Under the pieces are notes generated by a model. It worked only from the letters and a program-made list of their open reading frames with translations. It was not told where the DNA came from and searched no databases. Both the position numbers and the translations under genes were made by a program. Source: Pneumocystis sp. 'macacae' (Eukaryota > Ascomycota > Pneumocystomycetes > Pneumocystales > Pneumocystaceae). Taken from it: DNA of 64,000 bases. The stretch lies in contig CM030729.1 in NCBI GenBank assembly GCA_018127085.1, positions 186,001 through 250,000 on the forward strand. The letters run 5' to 3'. Below are positions 1 to 14,532 of the stretch, piece after piece; positions within the stretch are counted from its first letter, which is position 1, and every line of letters starts with the position of its first letter.

Positions 1-781
1 ATCGCTGCATTAGTAATCGTTTATATTCTACTGGGTCTTTAGCCCAGAGCTCCGCAGCTTGTGCATTTAGTGGAGACCTATAAATTTATTTCATTTTATA
101 CAATAACTTGAACAATACTTACGCATTATTTGGCTCGCCCAAAAGACTTTGTAAGCTTAAAAGAATGGTCTGAACATTATAAACAGCAGACCATTTATCC
201 TAAAAAAGTATAGTCATGATCTATTAAGCATTTCTCAAGACTTACCTTAAGAATATCTAAACAAATATTACCACTCATGTCAACATTTGGATGCCACATT
301 GGTGATGTAAATGTAATAGTGGGAGCGGTATATGGATAATTTGGCGGAAAAATTAATGAAATCTTGAATGTTAAAGACTCATAATACTATTTCATAAATG
401 AATCAAATCAGATGCATCTATTTTTAGAACATACTGTTCCTGCAGGACCAACAATTGTACCCGCCCAATGAAGAAGATTTGAATCAGAATCAGGAAAAGC
501 AGAAATCCCAGGGATATTTGATGTCTAAAAATAATATTAGTCCATATAACGAAATAAAATACAAATCTATTTAAAATATAAATCATCAACAAAACACTTA
601 CCATTAATGCCATTAACTCATTTTGAAGTCTTTTAAGATATGCGTTAGAAAAATACAGAAAAACCTACAATAACACTCACCGTTTTGTTACACTATGCCC
701 ATTAAGAACAGTTCCTGATGATCTGTTTAATTTTATAGATGAACGATCATGATCTACAGGTGCTGTATTCTGAGCATCCAT
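1..781 (-). CDS. ubc11: Ubiquitin-conjugating enzyme E2, UBC11/UbcH10 type (3' end outside window)
   Basis: This E2 enzyme family transfers ubiquitin to APC/C substrates during mitosis. The start at 781 opens a first exon of about 34 residues ending in HSVTKR at a GTGAGT donor. Later exons read [33 protein letters not shown], then [37 protein letters not shown] with the catalytic cysteine in ICLD, then [20 protein letters not shown], which continues to the window edge. The [11 protein letters not shown] tail and GISAFP block are typical of UBC11/UbcH10 rather than Ubc4/5. The last residues and stop lie left of position 1. It is divergent from chk1 and shares a spacer of about 600 bp with it. 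Family assignment is secure; the ubc11 orthology is recalled from memory. Confidence 0.88.
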
Positions 782-1383
782 AACACTTTTTCTAATCAAT
801 ACTTTTCTCTTAAATCATTTAAAAACGTTTTTAATTTCTTTACCTTTCTGATCTTTTATTCCAGCACCAGATCCCTGTCCTAAAAATCTTTTTTTCTGAT
901 TTCTACTCCAATCTTCTTTTTTACAATACTCTTTTTTATTTCAAATACTTAGTTAGTTCTATCTATTCTTATTAACTTTTAATTTTCAACTCTTCCTCGT
1001 AGCTTAAATTGCTAATGTTTTGATAATTTCGAAAAAAGCAATTAATAAGATAACGTATTAACGTTAATATTGAAAGGCAGGTAGCGACAGCCGGAAACGG
1101 TAGACTACATAAACCCTAAACTAATAAAAGTCATGCATATTAAAGCATTACTAATAAGCATTAATTATAAGTTTAAGAGTCATAATGTTATGATATTAAA
1201 AATAGTAAAAAGGGATAATTGTTTAAAACAAATTATACTATAAATAACTTCTAAATTTATTCATAAAATTTTAAAAATCATAAATAACTTAAATAAAGAT
1301 AGAAACTTAGTATATTTCAAAACGTAACTTTAAAATAAAAATGACAAGTATAATATGTATGAAAAAACATTAAGAGACTATAA
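782..1383. promoter_or_regulatory. Shared divergent promoter spacer, ubc11 / chk1
   Basis: This 602-bp spacer separates two start codons that face away from each other, so both promoters must lie here. It is AT-rich apart from a short GC-containing patch near 1075-1110. No unambiguous TATA element or recognised cell-cycle box is visible, and no coding segment was found in it. Confidence 0.5.
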
Positions 1384-3276
1384 ATGCAAAAAACATTGCT
1401 AGATGAAGAGCTTCCAGAAGATTTACCATTCTATCCAGGACAAATTATTGGTACAGGAGCGTTTTCTGTGTATGTACTCTATATTACTTTCTACAATACT
1501 TTATAACATGAATTTCAGGGTTCGACTTTGTCGGGATCTCTACTCTAAAGATATTTTTGCTGTTAAATTTATACATAAAAATTTAGCTATTATAAACGCA
1601 GTTACAAAAAAACAGATTGCATGTGAAGTTGCCCTTCATAGACTTTGTACATATCATCATAATGTTCTTCAATTTATTGCGTCTAATGAAAGTTCTAACT
1701 GGAGATGGATTGCTCTAGAGTATGCACATGGAGGAGATCTTTTTGATAAAATAGGTTCAAAATAGTTTTCAAATATTTTTAAAATAATACTAATATATTG
1801 AAGAACCAGATTTAGGCGTAGACCCAGAAATCGCACATTATTTTTTCAGTCAGCTAATTTCTGGTGTGGTAAATATAATCATAAAATCTAAATATTTTCA
1901 ATGTTCATATTTATCAGAAACATTTACATTCAAAAGGTGTTGCTCATAGAGGTATACATTATTTTCTTTTAATTCAAAAATAATACATTCATAAGATATT
2001 AAACCAGAAAATATATTGCTTGATGGAGATGGAAATCTTAAAATATCAGATTTTGGACTAGCATCACTATTCAGACACAATAACCAAACAAGAAAACTTT
2101 CTACAACATGTGGAAGTCCTCCATATATTGCTCCAGAAGTCTTATTTTTTTTAACTGAAAAATTATTTACAAATTATAGATTACAGGAGAATATGATGGA
2201 GAAGCAGTAGACACATGGTCTTGCGGGATTGTTTTATATACATTATTTTTTGGAAGTACTCCATGGTCAGAACCAACTAATTTTGATTCTAATTTCTGCT
2301 TGTTTCAAAAATATAAAGATCAATTATATCTCTATGAACCATGGAATCAATTAGATTCATCAGCATTGTGTATAAAATCCCATAAAAAGTAAAAATTACT
2401 TATATTTCAAGCACTTCTTCTAGGTTTATTAACTATTAATCCATCTGAACGTATGACTCTTCAAAAAGCATCAAATCATCCTTGGGTAAATAAAAAGAAT
2501 TACTTTTTGGGAGAAAATGGACTTTGCTGTAATCCCTTAATACTTGGAAATAGACTTATGAAGAAGTTACAAGTCAAAAGCAGTCAACAAACACTTTCCT
2601 TAGAAACAGTGTATGGTGTTTACTTCATATATATATATGTAACAATGATAGTGCTGAAAACAATAGTACACCATCTTTAGTACATGATCAAGCAAAAATT
2701 GAATTTAGTTTAGGTATTCCTGCTTTTTCATCTCAGTCTATTAAATCTCCGAGACAATTAAAATCTAATGATCTTTTTGATATTATTTCTGAAGATCCTT
2801 CATTAAGTCAATTCTCACCATCAACTCAATTTTTAGAATCTTTGGTATTCCTTAAAATTTTTTTATTTTTTATTAAATATTATAGACTCAACGTGCCCAA
2901 CATTTCCATGATATTTGTCCACCTGAGCGTCTTACTAGATTTTATTCAATAACATCTAATTCTATTCTTATTTCTATACTCGAAAAAGCATTAGCAAAAC
3001 ATTCCATTATAGTTCCGAATACTCTATTTTCATCAACATCTGATATATCTATCCCAATTATATCCACAGACAAAAGAAAATGTCCTCTTCAAGGGCAAAT
3101 AAATATACATGAATTAAAAAAAAGCAATTTATTTATGGTTGATTTTGTAAAAAATAAAGGTGATCCTCTTGAATGGAGGAGATTTTTTAAAGTATTTACT
3201 AAAATTACGATATGTTTTATTAATATAATTATAGAACATTGCTTCTGAATGTATGGATATAATATATACAGGATAA
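1384..3276 (+). CDS. chk1: Checkpoint serine/threonine kinase Chk1
   Basis: This is the DNA-damage and replication checkpoint effector kinase that delays mitosis. The start at 1384 gives [20 protein letters not shown] followed by the glycine loop [12 protein letters not shown]. The catalytic lysine is in FAVKFIHK, the hinge reads [18 protein letters not shown] (a Chk1 hallmark), the catalytic loop is [12 protein letters not shown], the metal motif is DFGLAS, and activation-segment [10 protein letters not shown] and [10 protein letters not shown] follow. The C-terminal part after about residue 280 contains a Chk1-type regulatory region with [11 protein letters not shown]. At least seven short introns were placed from GT/AG ends (for example 1755-1803), including one that splits APE from [11 protein letters not shown]. 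The predicted end is [13 protein letters not shown] and TAA at 3274-3276. The kinase identity is strong; some exon borders are approximate. Confidence 0.93.
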
Positions 3277-3841
3277 TATCTTAAATTACTTTTATTAAGG
3301 TTACTTGAATCACTTTCAGTAAATTTAAATATTGTTAAAATGTATTAAAAATATTTTATGAAAAAACATATTATTTTAATATAAATAAAAATATATTATA
3401 ATTTTCATTTAATATTTTCAATAAAAAATTTAAAAACTGTTTCATAAATCCATTAAATAGAATTTTAATATATTTAATAAACAAAGAAAATAGAAGATTT
3501 AAATTATTGAAACTAAATTAAAATTAAGAGTTAAAAAATTTAATTTCAAAAAATATTTTCTTGTATTTTTAAACCATAAGACATAATAATAGTAAATTTT
3601 AGTCTTTTTTTCTTTTAAAATAAAAATAGATGAATATGATTTAAAATGATTCATCATATTCTTATTTTCTTAGAATATTACACAACTGTTTGAATCAATT
3701 TAGGAAATAAACTAATTACTATGGAAACCAAGTTAGCTGAAATTACAGTAACGTCAAAAGTGTTAAGGAGAAAAATTAAAATATTTTATTTCTTCAACAC
3801 TTTTAATATATATATATATATGCATATCTTCTGTTTAGAGG
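3277..3841. other. AT-rich spacer chk1-rad50
   Basis: About 565 bp of very AT-rich DNA lie between the chk1 stop and the proposed rad50 start. It must hold the chk1 terminator and the rad50 promoter. A short (TA)n run occurs near 3808-3822. No reading frame with protein similarity was seen. Confidence 0.5.
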
Positions 3842-6800
3842 ATGTCATCAATTGATAAGTTATTTTTTTTATTTAAAGATACACTGATTAAAATTATATC
3901 AGATTAAGTATTATGGGAATACGGTCTTTTGATATTAATGTCAGAGAAACTATTCAATTCTATAGTCCATTGACATTAATTGTTGGTCACAACGGGTCTG
4001 GAAAAACAGTTTGAATCTTTATTTAATACTCAATCATAATTAATTTTCTCTAGACTATTATAGAATGCTTAAGATACTCAACTACTGGAGATTTACCACC
4101 TAATTCAAAAGGAGGTGCATTTATTCATGATCCAAATGTAACACTTGTAATTCAGTCTAAAATTAATAATATATAAAAGATATGTGGTGAAAAAGAAGTT
4201 CTCGCACAAATTAAACTTTCTTTCAAAAATACAAACGGTACAAAAATGATATGTACTAGATCTTTACAGCTTTTAGTCAAGAAAACAACACGGTCACAAA
4301 AAACTCTTGATGGACAGTTAACAATTTTCAAAAATGGAGAGAGGTTAGCAATTAGTAATAAATGTGCAGAGCTTGATGCACAAATACCTATATCTTTAGG
4401 AGTTAGTAAAGCTGTACTCGATTATGTAATATTTTGTCATCAAGAAGATAGTAATTGGCCTCTTAGTGAACCAGCCGTTTTAAAAAAAAGATTTGATGAA
4501 ATTTTTGAAGCTCTTCGTTATACTAAAGCTTTAGATCAAATAAAAAATCTTAGAAAAGAACAAACAACGACAATTAAAATTGATGAAATAACGTTAGAAC
4601 ATTATAGGTCTAACAGGGAAAAAGCAGATAAAATCAAAAAATTGTCAAATGAAATTATAGAAAAAATCACAAAAAATCAAACTAAAATAAACAGTCTTGA
4701 TATACAAATACAATTAAACCTTTCAGAGCAAGACGAGCTCCTTCGCTCAGGAAAAGAAATTGAACGTGTAATTTCTGAAATAGAAAGATTAAAACATGAA
4801 AAAGTTCACTTATTAAATACATTAAATGATTTAGGTAATAATATTACTCATTACGAAGAAACCAGTCAAGAATTAGAAAATATGCTTGAAAATTTCGAAA
4901 AAAAAAAAGAAGATACATTAACCTTAATAAATTTTAAAAAAAAAGAACATGAAATTTTAAAAAAACAAATAACATCTTCCAGAGACGATTTAGGGACAGC
5001 TATGTCAGAAGAAGGGAAATTATTAGCAGAAGTAGAAGTAATGTATTTTTTTAAAAAATAAATGTTATTAATATTTATAGACATTTCAAAAATTAATTTT
5101 AAAACAACAAAGTTTAATTCAAGAAATTATTACAAATCATAAATTTATAAATTATAACGTAACTTCAAGTGAAAATGAAATAGAAACACTTCTAAAAGAT
5201 ATATCTTCGAAAAATAATGAACAGAAGTATTTTTTAGATAATTTAAAGGTATTTTTTATTTTTAAAACATAACTTTTATTTAAAAAAAACTTAAGAAAGA
5301 AAATAGAGAAAAGGAAGGAAAACTAAATGAAAGACTTCAAGAACTTCTTTTTAAAGAAAATATGCTTGAACAGAAAAAAATAACAGTACGGCAAAATATA
5401 AGACTTTCAGAAAAAAAAATTGAAACTTTTCAAGACAATTTAGACAAGCTATCAATAAACGAGTCAGATATAGATATACTAAGAATTAAGATAACAGATA
5501 TAGATAAAAAGATAAAAGAATATAATATAGAACTTCAAAAAAATGAATGGGATGAAAAAATAAGACAGAAACAAAATGATTTACAATCTCATGAAGAAGC
5601 TATTGTTATATTAAATAGAGAATTAGCCAAGGGAACCAATAGAATGGAGACTCAAGCGAAATATGAAATTATAGAAGAAGAATTAAATAGAAAAAAAAAG
5701 ATGCTTTATATATTGTAACTATGATCATTTGTTTTGTTTCTAAATCTTATTTTTAAAAGGATTGAAACAAATAAGAAAAAAGTTGAAAATTTAAAAGAAA
5801 GTATTATAAATTTTAACACTGAAGAACAATTCATAAAAGATGAATATAAGTAAGTTCTAGAAAGGCTAAATTTTCTAATATATTTACAATATAAAGTAAA
5901 AAAAGAGACGAATTTAAAGAATTAGAAAAAAAATACGAAATTACTAAACAAAAACTTTCAGAAACAGAAAATATATTAAATATAGCTAAAAAGAATCTCG
6001 ATAATAAAATAGATCAAAAAAAATTATATGAAATACAAATTTTAGAAGTATGTGATTCTATTGACTGTTTTTTACAAACATATGAATCTAAAAAAAAAGA
6101 ATTACAAGAAATTGCAAAGTTTATATCTTTTATATAAAGTACAATTTTCTAACATCATTAGATATATATTAAATTTGAAATATATGAATGACTATTTCCT
6201 AGAATCAAAAATGAAAATGCATGAACAAAAATTTTGTATATTATGTATGAGATCTTTTAATACTCAAGAAATTTTAGAATTCGAAGAAATTATAGAAAAG
6301 CATATAGAAAATATACAAATTAAAGAGATACAGTTTTCAGAATCACTAAAAAAATTAGAAGAAGATATAAGAAAATTAAAAAATGTAAAAACTGTATTTG
6401 ATGCTTTTCAAAAGTTAAAGAATTCAGAAATTCCTAATGAAGAGATCAAAATAAATAATTTTGAAAATGATATAAAGGAATTACTGAGCTATATAGAAAA
6501 GGTATTTGTTATATTAAAATTAAAAATTTTATTAATTTACTAGAATTCTCAAATACTCGAAACAACAAAAAAATTACTTGAAGAATTTCAGTCCTTAGAA
6601 AAAACAAATATGGAAATAATTCATCTTCAGAAAGAAATAGATGATTTAATGTTATCTTTTAAAAATTTTGAAAATAATTTACAAGAATTTGGATGCTCCA
6701 GAACATTTCAAGAATTGCAATCTGAACTTGAAAGTTTTAAGTATAAAAAAGAGAAAATAAACGATGAATTATCTGTTTTATGTTCTGAAAAAGAAATGTG

Positions 6801-8426
6801 TAAACTCCAAATATCAGAAAACAACATCTTATATAAAGATATACAAATAAAATTAAATGAGGCTGAATATAAATTAAAAGAAAAAAACAATCTTCTTAAT
6901 AAAAAAAGTAAAATAATAGATGATATTTCTAAATTTAATAAAGAAATTGATGTAAATAAATTCTTTCGAACAAATTATATGCTAATGATTTTTAGGAAAT
7001 AGATATAGATTTAAAAACACTTTCTCCTCAAATATCTCAGCTTCATAAATCTTTAAAAGAAATTAGAGAAGAAACAATGAGAGAAGAAGAACAAGCTCAA
7101 GAATATTTTAATGAATTACAGCAAAAATATCATCAACTTGTTGATATTAGTTTAGAGCTTAAAACATATAAAAATAGTCAGGAAAACCTAAATTTATGCA
7201 AAGAGAAGATATCCAATATGCAAGAATTAGTTGTAGACTTAGATAAAAAAATTACTAATATTACACAAGAGATCAACGATCTTGAAAAAGCAATTTTAGA
7301 TATAAAAACTATGGAAAGAAATATTACAGATAACTTAAGATGTAGAAAAATAGAAAACGAAATTACAGAAATTATAAAAAATATTTTGGATTTAGAAAAA
7401 AAAAATGCAGAAATAGATAGAGAACAATATTTGTTAAATTGTACTAAGCTAAAAGATAAACATGAACAATTAGTGACAAAACGGGCAAGTTTGTTAGGTG
7501 AAATTAAAGAATTAAGCAATCAACTTCATACGTATGAAAAGGAACTAGAAGAATATAAAGATATACATGAACAATATAGAAAACAATTAATAAAAACGCG
7601 TACAATGGCTAAAGTAAATGACGATTTACAGAAATACGGAAAAGCATTAGATAAGTGTGTAAATACATAAGCGTTATAATTTACTAATAATAAAGTGCAA
7701 TTATGAAATACCATAGTCTTAAAATGGAAGAAATTAATAGGATTGTTGACGAATTATGGAAAAAAACATATTGTGGGACTGATGTAGATACAATTCTTAT
7801 AAGATCAGATAATGAAAACCTAAAAGAAAATAGGTCATATAATTATAGAGTAAATTGCTTGGCTTTTAAAATTTGAATTAATTTATATAAGGTGTGTATG
7901 ATAAAAGGCGATACAGAACTTGATATGAGAGGAAGATGTAGCGCAGGTCAAAAAGGTAAGTAGGAATAGTAATATGTAATTTATTAAAAATATCAAGTTT
8001 TGGCAAGTATTATAATCAGACTTGCACTTGCAGAATGTTTTGGTACAAATTGTGGTATTTTAGCGTTAGATGAGCCAACAACTAACCTCGATCGTGAAAA
8101 TATACAGTCGTTAGCTATATCTTTAGCAAATATTATCCTTCAACGACGTCAACAGGCTAATTTTCAATTAATTGTTATTACTCATGACGAAGATTTTTTA
8201 AGAATGATGAGTTGTAGTGACTATTGTGATTACTATTACAGAATTAGTAGAAATGAACAGCAAAAGAGCATAATCGAAAAACAAAGAATATGTATGTATA
8301 TTTTGTACTTTTTTATACGAATTAAATATTTTATATTAGCTGAAGTAATATAATATAAAAATTAATATAAAAATATATAAAATATATTATTTTTCAGTAT
8401 CTATAAATATGTTCAAATTTATTTAG
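3842..8426 (+). CDS. rad50: DNA double-strand break repair ATPase Rad50
   Basis: Rad50 is the SMC-like ATPase of the MRN complex, which tethers and processes DNA ends. A short first exon (MSSID) is spliced at 3858 to [21 protein letters not shown], matching the S. pombe two-part N-terminus. Walker A is [13 protein letters not shown]. It is followed by [13 protein letters not shown] and [15 protein letters not shown], then long Lys/Glu-rich coiled coil. The zinc-hook CXXC is FCILCMRSF near 6233-6265. The second half of the coiled coil leads to the ABC signature [11 protein letters not shown], then [15 protein letters not shown] and Walker [13 protein letters not shown] with VITHDEDFL. At least ten short introns interrupt the gene. 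The 3' end is uncertain: either reading through to 8353 or splicing at 8292 to a short exon ending at 8426. Confidence 0.93.
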
Positions 8427-8858
8427 TGTATCTTCATAATATGTCTGTTATAAATGGTTTTGAAAGGTTTTTAAAAATTATATTTTATTTTTTTATATCA
8501 TTTTTTATATTACTTTTTTTAATTTTATTATATTTTTAAATAATTAACATATTTCGAATAAAATTAAATATAAAATAGAAAAATACCTATTAATGTTTTA
8601 TTAAAATCTATTTTAGAAGGTGATATAGAATAAATAAATAATACATTTTTGTGATATTAATTTTTACACTTTTTTAAAAGTTGATTAAACAATCAAAACT
8701 ACTTAAACATTTTAAGTACAATAATATTATATGCAAGAAAATTAGTAAAATCACCAAAATATAAAATATAACATATTCTAAACAGTAAATTTCTCAGTAG
8801 AATAGCTTATATTCTAATAAAATTACTTAACAATAACTACAAAAATACATTTTTATAA
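8427..8858. other. Convergent 3' spacer rad50 / gcn5
   Basis: This very AT-rich spacer lies between two genes that end toward each other, so it should hold both polyadenylation regions. No coding signal or RNA gene was recognised. The 3' boundary of rad50 is itself uncertain. Confidence 0.5.
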
Positions 8859-10812
<1,954 letters not shown>

Positions 10813-10910
10813 ATTTTTTATTCATTATAATTTCTTTTATCCTTCTAAAGTTTTCAAAGTTTAAAATCGATCGATTTATAATATAATACAAACTTTTTTA
10901 AGATACAATT

Positions 10911-11337
10911 ATGAGTCAAAATAAAGATTACCTCTATGAAAAAGCAGTAGTATGTTGAAAACGGGTTCCAGTATCTTCTAATATTAATTTAACTTGTAAT
11001 TTTAGGAGGCTTTTGAGAAAGCAGATACATTTTTACCATTAATTCCTATAAAATTTCATAAAAAAATAACGTTTGTTTTATTATTCTTAGGATTTTTATT
11101 TGCAACATTATTTAAACTGTAATACCTTCTAAAACTAACATATAAATCAATGTTAATTTTTTGTTAGAACAAAATATAAAACAGCAAAAAGAATTTATAT
11201 AGCCAAATCAATTAGTTATATTTTCATATCTTGTATATTTTTTGGGTAAATATCCTTATGAAGACAGTAAAACCATGTTAAATATATATAGATTTAGTGC
11301 TGTTTATCTAATGTGTACTTTGGGAATTTATGTATAA
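10911..11337 (+). CDS. ost5: Small oligosaccharyltransferase subunit, OST5/TMEM258 family
   Basis: This small two-span membrane subunit belongs to the oligosaccharyltransferase, which N-glycosylates proteins in the ER. The four-exon model starts MSQNKDYLYEKAV at 10911. It splices at 10950 to EAFEKADTFLPLIPIKFHKK, then a membrane span ITFVLLFLGFLFATLFKL. After another intron TKYKTAKRIYIAKSISYIF continues into ISCIFFG, and after a third (near 11246-11291) the tail is FSAVYLMCTLGIYV. The pattern PLIP..H, the span, TKYT-like and FGF...GIYV ending is that of OST5/TMEM258. The gene starts only about 98 bp from the divergent gcn5 start. No single exon exceeds 45 residues, so it is easily missed. Confidence 0.78.
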
Positions 11338-11465
11338 TATTAATTACTAAAATATCTAAAATTTTACTTTAAATCGAACATAAGTTCAATATATAACGTA
11401 TTTTATTATCGTTTTAAATAAATCAAATCTAAAATATGCTAATATAGCAATTTAAGGATACAATA

Positions 11466-12613
11466 ATGAATCCAATGAAAGAGCCCATATTTTCAGCAGT
11501 TACCGATACTGTTATGCCCATTATCACTTTGTTAAAATGTGTTGCGTTTAAGCCAAGATGTACAGTTAGAATATCATCAGAAGGACTTAAATTGACAGTT
11601 GAAGACAATCTTTCATTACAAGGTCATAAAAAATACTTATATTAACAAAAAGTTAAGAATTATTTAGCACATGCTTTTCTAGACAAGAGTATGTTTTCAT
11701 TTTATCGCTTTAATCCTAATCAAGACTCTATGGACAATAATAATAACCCTAATACAGCAATATTTTTTACAGTTTCGCTTTTAGCTATGCTAGAATGTTT
11801 TAATATTATGAACAATGACTTAAAAGAAAAAAATTTTATGCTTAATAAAAAATTACAACAAAATATTTTGCGTGTAGGAAGTAATTGTCATTTATCTTAT
11901 ATTGGTGATGGACATCCTTTTGTTTTTGTGTATTATCCAAATATTAATATTAGAATATCTAATACTTCAAAGAATACAGGAAAGTGGGATGGTTACGACA
12001 TGTGAACTTACTACATTTGAAAAAGAAAATATTACCGACATATTTTTACAAGACAATTTGTTGAATCAAAAAATTATTATAAAAGTAGAATTACTATGTA
12101 TATATATTTATATATTGTTTTAAAAAATATTTAGAGTGAATCACTTTATGATGCTATACAAGAATTAGAATTTACTTCTAGCGACTTACTTACAATACGT
12201 TCATCACCACAGTATCCATATTTACGCTTAAGTTCGGTTGGTACTATGGGCAGTGTAATAATAGAATATACAAATGAAAAAGATATTATTGAAACATTTT
12301 CTTGTTCTAATGTTGTAGAAAATAGGTATTGTTTTGTTGTTTTAAAAAACTAAATAACATATAATAGTTATAAATTTTCTATGATACGACATTCAATGTA
12401 TGCAATGTCTTCAGCAATTAAAGTGAGCATTAGAACGGATAAAAACGGAGTATTAAGTATGCAGTTTATGATTGAAACAGGAGAGAGCAAATATAGTTTT
12501 GTTGATTTTAGAGTACAATAATATAAATTTAATTTAATTATACTAAAAAATTATAGATGTTATCGAGTACAGAAATAGAAAACCATTTTTATAATGAAAA
12601 ATTAGAATTGTAA
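11466..12613 (+). CDS. rad1: 9-1-1 checkpoint clamp subunit Rad1
   Basis: Rad1 is one of the three PCNA-like subunits of the Rad9-Rad1-Hus1 clamp loaded at damaged DNA. From 11466 the protein reads MNPMKEPIFSAVTDTVMPII, then LLKCVAFKPRCTVRISSEGLKLTVED, QAHAFLDKSMFSFYRF, FTVSLLAMLECFNIM, NCHLSYIGDGHPFVF, ESGMVTTCELTTFE, YDAIQELEFTSSDLLTIRSSPQYPYLRLSSVG and FSMIRHSMYAMSSAIKVSIRTDKNGVLSMQFMIETG. This is the order of Rad1 clamp elements. Five introns were placed; the intron at about 11931-11982 restores the frame to ESGMVTTCE. The stop TAA is at 12611-12613. It lies close downstream of ost5 on the same strand, with a gap of 128 bp. Confidence 0.93.
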
Positions 12614-13218
12614 CATTTAATATACTTATTTGAATTATTCAAAATATCTTTCAAAATACGATCAATATTATATGAATTAAATATTATTGTAAAAACTTCA
12701 AAAATACCAATATACACAATTATTTTAGAAAATATTCTTTATATTTTATACACGCTTCTTAAAACCTTTATTATATCATTTATAATTGTTTTGATTATAC
12801 AGATTATTTCAATTGAAAGAATTACTATTTAAATATTCAATATCCATTCATAATAATTATTTCAATATGATTGTATAATAAAATTATAATAGACTACTAA
12901 AAATATTTCAACAATATTCAAACAATGTTAATATTACATTATACCATAAATTTTAAACTTTGAAAAATACTTCTAGAGATTATAATATCAAAATTAATAT
13001 AAAAGAATATAATGTAATAAATCAATTTAAAAATAAGAAAAACATAGTTTTTATAAAAATTTTAATTTTCTAATCTATTTAAAAATATTATCTTATTCAT
13101 ATTTTATTATAGCAACGTAAAAGTAACCATAGTAACCATAGATTTTGATAAAATCAAATGAATTATAGTAACAAAAAAAATTAACAGATATTCCTTAGAA
13201 TAAAAAACGTTTTCTACT
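12614..13218. other. AT-rich spacer rad1 - rax1-like
   Basis: About 600 bp of low-complexity AT-rich DNA with no coding signal on either strand. It should contain the rad1 terminator and the promoter of the next plus-strand gene. Confidence 0.5.
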
Positions 13219-14326
13219 ATGTCATGCAAAGAATTTAGAGATAGGCTACCAACATTGCATGAAGTTCTTTCACGAAGAGCAGAACCTCCAGTTGATTTGT
13301 TCAATTTCTATATCTATATGAGAGATCAAGTACAAAGTGTCGATTGTATGCATATAAAAATATATCTTTAAATAAAACTGACAAGCTATTGCAATAGACC
13401 TTGACTTATGGCTAGACATTATGCAGCATACATCATTATGCCGCCTATATGTGCGAGAATTGCGGAGATCTATTCTTGTTTCAACGCCGAATGAATTTGA
13501 TAAAAATGCTAAAGAAAAACTAAAAAATTTTAAAGAAGGAGAAGAAGGTGATTATTTACGTTCTACCATGTTCTCAGATAAAGACATTGATGTTCATATT
13601 GTAACATCAAATCTTCACAACTATGGATCAATGAATGCCGAATTAAGTAATAATCGTAATAGTGGTAATAAAGGACGAAATAGAGAATCTTATATTTCAT
13701 CAGAAGAATCTCATAATTCATCAGAAGTAACACAAACTATCAACCGTAAAGATATTCGTGCATCAGCAGAAAGAGTACTTTATGCATACCTAATCCAAGG
13801 TGCAGAAAGAGAAGTAGCACTTCCTTCTCATATTCTTCGAGGAATTGCGACTGCAATAGAAGTAGATGGAAGAGATGATCCAGAAGTTTTCGATGAAGCA
13901 AGAGATTATGTATTTCAAGCCATGGAACGTGATGCGTATCCGGGTTTTTTGCAGGCCAAAGCCCTAGGAAATATAATTCCATTAAGCAGTCTTCTTCGAT
14001 TACTTTTAGGTCTTTTATCTCTATTTGCTGGACTTTGGGCAGGGTTTACATTAATTTTCCTTGGAGCAACAAGAAGCGAACGAGCATGGGTATTTATACC
14101 ATTTTCAATAGGAATATACTGTCTTTATGCACACCAATATTTTCTTGACCCTATTTTAATCATTATTGGATTATCAGAAACAACCTTTTTATCATATATG
14201 CGCATACGAGAGCCATATGTTAAAAAATTATTACTAAAAAGAGCTTTATGGGTACTATTATTAATTGGAATTACAATAATAGCAATATCTCTATTATTCA
14301 GTCTAGTTCCTTCCTATAAATTATAA
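13219..14326 (+). CDS. Rax1-like RGS-domain membrane protein
   Basis: The protein has an N-terminal RGS-like region followed by C-terminal membrane spans, the arrangement of yeast Rax1, a bud-site/polarity membrane protein. Exon 1 (13219) reads MSCKEFRDRLPTLHEVLSRR and AEPPVDLFNFYIYMRDQ. An intron near 13349-13400 joins it to LDLWLDIMQHTSLCRLYVRELRRS. A variable Ser/Asn-rich loop follows, then the second RGS half (ASAERVLYAYLIQGAEREVALP and FDEARDYVFQAMERDAYPGFLQAKALGN). Four hydrophobic segments then run to the end (SSLLRLLLGLLSLFAGLWAG, VFIPFSIGIYCL, YFLDPILIIIGL, WVLLLIGITIIAISLLF). Fit to the Rax1 family is good; the cellular role here is inferred. Confidence 0.82.
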
Positions 14327-14532
14327 AAAAAACATATTATTTCTTGGAGCATTTCTTTTGAATTTATATACAAAGCTTATATGCAACTAGAAAATATAAT
14401 TTAACTTATTACCGCAATGATATAAATCACCATTTAATACAATAACTTCATTTAATGTATTTAATTTCATTTAACAATTTTATCTAAAACAACTAATATG
14501 TTTATAACGAAATCAAAACACAACTAAGGATA